From Methanomethylovorans sp. PtaU1.Bin073 (GTDB lineage Archaea > Halobacteriota > Methanosarcinia > Methanosarcinales > Methanosarcinaceae), in contig MVQW01000245.1 of assembly GCA_002067265.1 (NCBI GenBank), forward strand, positions 1 to 24,583: a DNA stretch of 24,583 nt, read 5' to 3'. Under the pieces are notes generated by a model that made no database searches, had not been told where the DNA came from, and was given only the letters and a program-made list of their open reading frames with translations. A program made the translations under genes and the position numbers. Shown here piece by piece: positions 20,607-24,583 of this stretch. How positions within the stretch are numbered: position 1 is the stretch's first letter; each line of letters starts with the position of its first letter.

Positions 20607-21116
20607 ATGAGTATATTCAGTAATGTAAGTAAGAATTTCAGATCTAATGTTGACAAGACAATCGCAAGCAGAAAAGAAGAATCGGCAGCACGTAAGAAGC
20701 TTTCAGACCTCGAATTTGATAAAGAGGTATCAAGTGGTGCTGCAAGCTACAAAAAGAAAGGTCTCTCAGATGAGGATGCAAGGGTACTTGCCAAGTCAGA
20801 TGTGAAGAAAAAGAGAACATCTGAAAAGTGGGGCAAAGTGACAGGTGCCCTGTCTGAAGTTGGCTCAAACATGGGTTCAAACTTCGGAAGCTCAGGCGGC
20901 TTTGGAAGTTCGGGTAATTTCAGTATGGGTGACGACATGGGGTGGGTAAACAATGTTGCAAACTCTACCCGGAAAAGTAGCACACGTACCCGGAAAACAA
21001 CCACAAATAAGGCACCTGCAAAGAAGACTGCCACAAAGAAGACTGCAAAGAAAAGAACAGTGGTTAGAAGGCGAGAAAAACAGAGTGAACCTGATTTCAA
21101 TACTTCCTTCTATTGA
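20607..21116 (+). CDS. Basic protein with lysine/alanine-rich, histone-H1-like tail (169 aa)
   Basis: ATG at 20607, six bases after AGGTGA. The N-terminal 75 residues are charged and helical (DKTIASRKEESAARKKLSD). A glycine/serine/phenylalanine-rich linker follows (GSSGGFGSSGNFSMGDD), then a strongly basic tail from about residue 120 with TRTRKTTTNKAPAKK and ATKKTAKKRTVVRRR. Such tails bind DNA without sequence preference, as in histone H1, and small basic DNA-binding proteins are found in virions of some spindle-shaped viruses (SSV1 VP2). The best guess is a virion genome-packaging protein. The tail's low complexity means homology searches will give spurious matches. Confidence 0.7.
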   Translation: MSIFSNVSKNFRSNVDKTIASRKEESAARKKLSDLEFDKEVSSGAASYKKKGLSDEDARVLAKSDVKKKRTSEKWGKVTGALSEVGSNMGSNFGSSGGFGSSGNFSMGDDMGWVNNVANSTRKSSTRTRKTTTNKAPAKKTATKKTAKKRTVVRRREKQSEPDFNTSFY

Positions 21117-21143
21117 GTCTTGATCAAGGGAAAACAAGCAGCA

Positions 21144-21527
21144 ATGAACCTAACGATATGTCTTTATTCCGTAATTAGTCTGATCTTGCTATATGCATGT
21201 TATCTAGACATCCGGGACAGACGAGTCTCTAATATGGTATGGGTGATGCTGGCTTGTGTCACTCTCCCTTTCTGGAATTTCGAAACTACATTTCTTGTTG
21301 TTATAATTTCATTAGTGTTGTACATCACGGGAACAATTGGAGCTGCAGATGCTAAATGTTTTATGGTGCTGTCTTTGTCGGTAAATGCACTTGTAATAAT
21401 GTTAGTATCCTTTTTGTTGTTCCCTTTGTTCATTCCAGCTCGTAAATGGGGCGGTCATGATACGTACCCATTTTTACTACCGTTGACTACTGGAGCCATC
21501 CTTTGTTTCAGTTTGGTCATAGCGTAA
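21144..21527 (+). CDS. Prepilin-peptidase-like (A24 family, GxGD-type) membrane protease (127 aa)
   Basis: Polytopic protein with about four or five hydrophobic helices. Two aspartates sit where the A24 prepilin/preflagellin peptidases have theirs: Asp22 in YLDIRDRRVSN, right after the first helix, and Asp69 in GAADAK, which matches the GxGD motif with Ala for the second Gly. The family cleaves class III signal peptides of archaellins and pilins at the membrane; known members are longer (about 200 residues in archaea), so this one is compact. ATG at 21144 is my choice; a TTG at 21120 would add eight residues. Its place behind the spike and DNA-binding genes suggests it processes a virion or pilin-like protein, the candidate capsid at 9605 being the obvious one. 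Activity is inferred. Confidence 0.7.
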   Translation: MNLTICLYSVISLILLYACYLDIRDRRVSNMVWVMLACVTLPFWNFETTFLVVIISLVLYITGTIGAADAKCFMVLSLSVNALVIMLVSFLLFPLFIPARKWGGHDTYPFLLPLTTGAILCFSLVIA

Positions 21528-21540
21528 GGAGGTGAAATGT

Positions 21541-21585
21541 ATGCCAGCAAAAAAGAGAGGCTGTGGAAGAAAAAAGAGAAAATAA
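21541..21585 (+). CDS. Possible 14-aa basic micro-protein
   Basis: After the protease gene there is a textbook Shine-Dalgarno site (AAGGAGGTGA, 21526-21535) with ATG at 21541, about seven bases beyond its core. The frame gives MPAKKRGCGRKKRK and stops at TAA. Ten of 14 residues are Lys, Arg or Cys/Gly, like protamine fragments. A competing ATG at 21537 is too close to the site and gives a 17-residue product. Such a peptide could neutralise DNA in the virion. It may also be a remnant; the evidence is the ribosome site and composition only. Confidence 0.4.
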   Translation: MPAKKRGCGRKKRK

Positions 21586-21599
21586 ATTGATTATGAACA

Positions 21600-21640
21600 A
21601 GCAGGATCTGGTATAGCTCTCTCGTTTGAAAGATCCTGCT
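21600..21640. terminator. Stem-loop between convergent virion operon and integrase
   Basis: AGCAGGATCT (21600-21609) pairs perfectly with AGATCCTGCT (21631-21640) around a 21-base loop. It lies exactly between the end of the plus-strand operon and the stop codon of the minus-strand integrase, touching that stop by one base, so it probably ends both transcripts. No long T run follows on the plus strand. Confidence 0.55.
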
Positions 21641-22542
21641 CACAATAACTTCGGAATGCACCTGGAGTATTCTTTTTTAATTTGTTCTGTCAACTCATCC
21701 GGCTCTAAATATGAGCCTGTCCATGCTTTCCCTCTCAGGCTATCTCCTCTTAGTATCATGATGCTTGTTTCATCCATGCCTTTTGCAAACAAGTGATGTG
21801 TAAACCATTTCCTGAAGCAGTGGCATGTGAGGCGTTTCTCAAGAGGTCCATTTGGTTCATGGAGGCCAAGGGGTTCAGCATAATATGCTATAACTTCGTT
21901 TGTGTAATCCTTGTGGATCTTGCCTCCTCCAAATGTAGTTACCCAGAACCATTGACTAGTTTCATGTTTTGCTCTCCATCTCTTATATTCCATAAGGATC
22001 TCATGTAGTTCATCATCTATCGGGAGGACGCGGTTATTACGCTTAGCTTTTTGAGGGTAGATTATTTCATCTCGCCGTAAGTCTATGTTTTCATCCTTGA
22101 GACATAGGTACTCATCACGTCTTACACCATGTTTTGCCAGGGTAAGAAGCATGGCTTGCTCACGGATAGGTTCAATGGAACCTATGAGTTGTTTCATAGA
22201 TTTGACACTTAAGAGCTGTCGCTTGTCGTTTTTTGTTGGTTTATCAAGATATCTTCTCCTGAATGGGAGAATGGGATTTGTCTCTGCCATTTCTTCGTAT
22301 ATCAGGAAATCATAGAAGGTGCTAAGTGTTGAAAAACATGTCTTGAGAGTGGCTATCTTTAATTCTCTCTTCTGCAAGTGGCTCAAAAAGCCTCTCAGAT
22401 CGTGCTTATTTACAAGTCCAGGATCTGGGAATAGATTCAAGAACTCTTTTACAATTCCTCTATAACTCTCAAGCGTGTGTTTAGTTCTACCTCTTGTTTG
22501 ACAATCGAAGATAAAAGCTTCTATTAATTCCGTTTTTTCCAT
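21640..22542 (-). CDS. Tyrosine recombinase/integrase (300 aa)
   Basis: Full-length integrase. The N-terminal 105 residues form the SAM-like core-binding domain (TLESYRGIVKEFLNLF; LKTCFSTLSTFYDFL). The catalytic residues, counted from a GTG three codons earlier, are Arg144 (HGVRRDEYL), Lys168 (QKAKRNNRVLPI), His244-x-x-Arg247 (CHCFRKWF) and nucleophile Tyr281 (WTGSYLEPDEL). Asp270 (LRGDS) replaces the usual His/Trp after the Gly. I take ATG at 22542 because GGTGG lies about five bases upstream; GTG at 22551 is the alternative. As the last element gene, transcribed inward from the right boundary, it most likely integrates and excises the element, with the attachment site in the following 370 bases. 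A TATA-like stretch lies about 30 bases upstream. Confidence 0.88.
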   Translation of the reverse strand: MEKTELIEAFIFDCQTRGRTKHTLESYRGIVKEFLNLFPDPGLVNKHDLRGFLSHLQKRELKIATLKTCFSTLSTFYDFLIYEEMAETNPILPFRRRYLDKPTKNDKRQLLSVKSMKQLIGSIEPIREQAMLLTLAKHGVRRDEYLCLKDENIDLRRDEIIYPQKAKRNNRVLPIDDELHEILMEYKRWRAKHETSQWFWVTTFGGGKIHKDYTNEVIAYYAEPLGLHEPNGPLEKRLTCHCFRKWFTHHLFAKGMDETSIMILRGDSLRGKAWTGSYLEPDELTEQIKKEYSRCIPKLL

Positions 22543-22913
22543 CTGTTCCACCGAAGAAGTATAATAAAGAACAGTATTAATATACTTTTCGATGTATTTG
22601 AATGCTGAATAAGCTAAAATAAGGAGACCAGTTAAAAGCTAGATCAATATAGATAATATAAATCGATATGCGCTAATTAAACTTATATAATACTGTCTTT
22701 TATATTTGCAAATTCAGAAAAACAATATCTGTAGCCTGAAAATAAGGGGTTAAAATGCTGTAAGATACTTAAAAAATCGATATCAGGAAAGGGTGAGTAA
22801 TGCTCCGGTCGGGATAATCGCACATCCAGCTTCTGAACTGCATTGTGAGAAGTAAGGAGTCTGTAACCTAAAAAATAATCAATCAGTATTCAATGCTTTA
22901 AAGAAAGATAATT
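22543..22913. other. Intergenic region carrying the right element boundary
   Basis: This 371-base stretch separates the integrase start from the histidine kinase. It is AT-rich near the integrase, with a probable promoter on the minus strand around 22573-22584. AATCGATAT occurs twice (22661-22669 and 22775-22783) and could be an integrase arm site. Around 22795-22860 the sequence becomes less AT-rich and can form short stems, for example CTTCT with AGAAG. I looked for a tRNA gene or tRNA 3' end and found none that folds correctly. The true attachment core cannot be fixed without the left junction. No gene is seen here. Confidence 0.5.
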
Positions 22914-24583
22914 ATGACCTTAAATATATATGCACTCCCATTGATTGTTTCTTGGCTTTTTTTGACTATAATTGCATTATACACAAGTAAACTCAAAAAG
23001 TCTCCAGGAGCCTCCTATTTTTCCTTACTACTACTTTGTACTGGTGCTTATTCACTTTTCTATGCATTTGAACTCTCTTCAACAACACAAGAAAATGCCT
23101 TTATGTTCCGTGAACTTGAACTCATAAGTGCAGCATGGATCCCTGCTTTTTTTCTTCTTTTTTCCATCAGTTATACTGGAAGGAAAAAACAGCTATCTAT
23201 ATATGAAATTGCTTCTGTTCTAATTATCCCCCTGATTACAGTGATATTCATTTTTACAAACAATTTATACCATTTGTATTATTCCGAAATGAAAATGGAC
23301 ACTATAGGCATTGTTCCAATCCTTTTTATTAAATACCAACCATGGCATTGGGTACAGCAGCTATATTCAGTGATATGTATTTTTCTAAGCATAGCTATTC
23401 TTATAAACATGTGGCTTGGAGCTTCTCCAGCTTTCCGCAAACAGATTACTATCGTGATCGTTGGTTTTATGGTTCCATTTTTTACGCTGGTAGCGTCTCT
23501 ATCAAGAATAGTGTCACCAGCACTGGAACCTTTTCCCTTTTCTTTGATATTCAGCAGCCTCTTGGTCTTTATTGGGTTGACACGTTACGGATTGTTAGAT
23601 GTGTCCCCTCTGGCCAGGAGTTTACTTTTTGAAAATGTAATGGAAGGAGTTATTGTTTTTGATTCATTTTCGCGAATGGTAGATTATAACAAAAAGGCTA
23701 CCAAGTTTCTGGGAATAAATACAAAGGATATCGGAAAACCAGCATATGAAGTGCTTAACCCATGGCCTGAATTATTAAGCAAAGGGAATGATCTAAAACA
23801 AAGGGAAAATATTGAAGCCAAAAGAAACGATGGAGAAAAAACTCTCTGGTTAAACATAGAATTTTTGCCACTGTACGATGAACATAATGAAAGAAAAGGA
23901 CAAATGCTCTTACTAAGTGACATTACTGAACGTAAAAATAGTCAAGAAGAACTTCTTAATACAAACAGACAGCTGGAAGCAGCCATTACACATGCTAATA
24001 AAATGACTGCTGAAGCGGAGAAGGCAAACAAGGCCAAGAGCGAATTCCTTGCCAGCATGAGCCATGAACTGCGCACACCCCTTAATGGAGTGATCGGTTT
24101 TTCTGATCTGCTCATGCAAACAGACCTTACGGATTCTCAATATCAATATGTAAAAGCAGTAAATACTTCAGCTAACTCATTGCTTGACCTTATCAACGAT
24201 GTGCTTGAGTTTTCAAAGATAGAGGCTGGAAAATTAGAACTTTATCCTGAAAAGACAAATCTGATAGAATTAAGCGAACAAGTTATAGATCTGGTAAAAT
24301 ACAAGGCTCATGAAAAGAAGCTGGAATTACTGTTGAACATATCATCTGATTTTTCGTATAATATATTCGCAGATAAGTTAAGATTGCGGCAAGTGATGGT
24401 CAATCTCCTTGGAAACGCAATCAAGTTCACAGAAAATGGAGAAGTGGAGTTAAAGATCGAAGCATCCAATAGCTTGGACAAAACAAATGAAATAGAACTC
24501 ACCTTCTCTGTATGTGATAGCGGGATTGGTATCTCTAAAGAGAATCATACAAAGATATTAGAATCGTTTTCACAGGCAGACGG
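22914..24583 (+). CDS. Sensor histidine kinase with 7TM N-terminal domain and PAS domain; 3' end cut by window
   Basis: An uninterrupted frame runs from ATG 22914 to the last base (556 residues, no stop). Residues 1-225 contain about seven hydrophobic helices, fitting the 7TM sensor region of histidine kinases common in methanogens. Residues about 230-350 are a PAS-like domain ending in LLSDITERKNSQEE. The HisKA domain has the phospho-acceptor His384 in SMSHELRTPLNG. The N box (RQVMVNLLGNAIKF, about 490-505) and the start of the G1 box (CDSGIGIS) of the ATPase domain follow; the end including any receiver domain lies outside. It autophosphorylates on His and signals to a response regulator. 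Ordinary host gene, not element cargo as far as can be seen. The ribosome site is weak (AAGAAAG). Confidence 0.88.
   Translation, partial: MTLNIYALPLIVSWLFLTIIALYTSKLKKSPGASYFSLLLLCTGAYSLFYAFELSSTTQENAFMFRELELISAAWIPAFFLLFSISYTGRKKQLSIYEIASVLIIPLITVIFIFTNNLYHLYYSEMKMDTIGIVPILFIKYQPWHWVQQLYSVICIFLSIAILINMWLGASPAFRKQITIVIVGFMVPFFTLVASLSRIVSPALEPFPFSLIFSSLLVFIGLTRYGLLDVSPLARSLLFENVMEGVIVFDSFSRMVDYNKKATKFLGINTKDIGKPAYEVLNPWPELLSKGNDLKQRENIEAKRNDGEKTLWLNIEFLPLYDEHNERKGQMLLLSDITERKNSQEELLNTNRQLEAAITHANKMTAEAEKANKAKSEFLASMSHELRTPLNGVIGFSDLLMQTDLTDSQYQYVKAVNTSANSLLDLINDVLEFSKIEAGKLELYPEKTNLIELSEQVIDLVKYKAHEKKLELLLNISSDFSYNIFADKLRLRQVMVNLLGNAIKFTENGEVELKIEASNSLDKTNEIELTFSVCDSGIGISKENHTKILESFSQAD

Larger units (their letters stand above)
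1..22900. mobile_element. Integrated archaeal virus (provirus), spindle-shaped-virus-like; left end outside window
   Basis: The span holds a tyrosine integrase at its right edge (21640-22542), a second catalytic-only recombinase, a packaging-type ATPase, a short two-helix hydrophobic protein at the head of a 12-kb co-directional operon, LamG spike proteins with membrane anchors, and many tiny zinc-binding genes. The gene to the right is an ordinary sensor histidine kinase, so the right boundary should lie in 22543-22913. I found no convincing direct repeat that would mark attL/attR, and the first gene is already cut at base 1, so the left end is unknown. No terminase, portal, tail or double-jelly-roll capsid gene is visible, which argues against head-tailed and STIV-like viruses. 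LamG-domain proteins and small hydrophobic capsid proteins are known in the Pyrococcus virus PAV1 and in spindle-shaped viruses generally. A plasmid-virus hybrid is the main alternative. Confidence 0.75.

Noticed and set aside
20747..21100. 117-aa hydrophobic minus-strand frame opposite the basic protein
   Set aside because: Hydrophobic runs of F and V are the complement of lysine-rich codons (AAG/AAA); no ribosome site or promoter supports it.
9605..21527. Head-tailed virus or STIV-like icosahedral virus
   Set aside because: No large terminase, portal, tail, tape-measure-length coiled coil or double-jelly-roll capsid protein is present in the complete virion operon.
22661..22783. Direct repeat AATCGATAT as the attachment core
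   Set aside because: Both copies lie on the same side of the integrase, are short and AT-rich, and no copy was identified at a left boundary, so they are at most arm-type sites.
22795..22860. Segment with GCTCCGGTCGGGAT that recalls a tRNA 3' end on the minus strand, possibly an att remnant
   Set aside because: The expected T-arm (GTTCRANNC with a matching 5-bp stem) is absent and no cloverleaf can be drawn on either strand, so I do not call a tRNA or tRNA fragment.
23342..23632. 96-aa plus-strand frame within the kinase region
   Set aside because: It lies in another frame inside the uninterrupted histidine kinase gene that runs from 22914 to the window end.

Overview
The window looks like an integrated virus (provirus) in a euryarchaeon, most likely a methanogen of the Methanosarcinales. 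The archaeal signs are AT-rich TATA boxes about 25-30 bases upstream of starts, some apparently leaderless genes, oligo-T terminators, strong Shine-Dalgarno sites inside tightly overlapping operons, secreted proteins rich in N-glycosylation sequons, and a NosD-like beta-helix surface protein. A methanogen-style 7TM/PAS sensor histidine kinase forms the right flank. The host assignment is inference; no rRNA or tRNA gene is present.

Layout. (1) 2-3800, plus strand: a chain of about fourteen very small genes, many joined by ATGA start/stop overlaps. They encode zinc-binding mini-proteins, a probable ribbon-helix-helix regulator, and unknowns. A striking cluster of palindromes (1361-1494) separates two sub-operons, and a repeated junction sequence (CCAAGTAAAGGAAGG) separates the last genes. 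This looks like an early or replication/control region. (2) 3874-4422: a tyrosine recombinase reduced to its catalytic domain, with its own promoter and T-rich terminator. (3) 4739-8138, plus: an AbrB-like regulator behind a structured leader, then small membrane proteins and a secreted beta-helix protein with a glycosylation-rich tail. (4) 8278-9476, minus: a P-loop ATPase (DNA-packaging or secretion type) and a partner. (5) 9605-21585, plus: the probable virion module. It starts with a short double-hydrophobic protein (candidate major capsid protein) behind a divergent promoter with paired CTATATAG palindromes. Then come small membrane proteins, a 995-aa repeat-tailed protein, two giant LamG-type spikes with C-terminal membrane anchors, a basic histone-tail-like protein, a prepilin-peptidase-like GxGD protease and a 14-aa basic micro-ORF. 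(6) 21640-22542, minus: a full-length tyrosine integrase. (7) 22914 to the end, plus: the host histidine kinase, cut by the window edge.

The gene set best fits a spindle-shaped or enveloped archaeal virus of the PAV1/fusello-like kind: a small two-helix hydrophobic capsid candidate, LamG spike proteins, a tyrosine integrase, about 20 kb, and no terminase, portal, tail or double-jelly-roll capsid gene. The most unusual points are a seven-bladed beta-propeller inserted inside a LamG domain of one spike, a virus-encoded prepilin-peptidase-like protease together with a pilin-signal-like capsid candidate, and a possible ADP-ribosyltransferase-like domain in the 995-aa protein. The right boundary of the element lies between 22543 and 22913. 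The left boundary is not visible and is probably upstream of the window.
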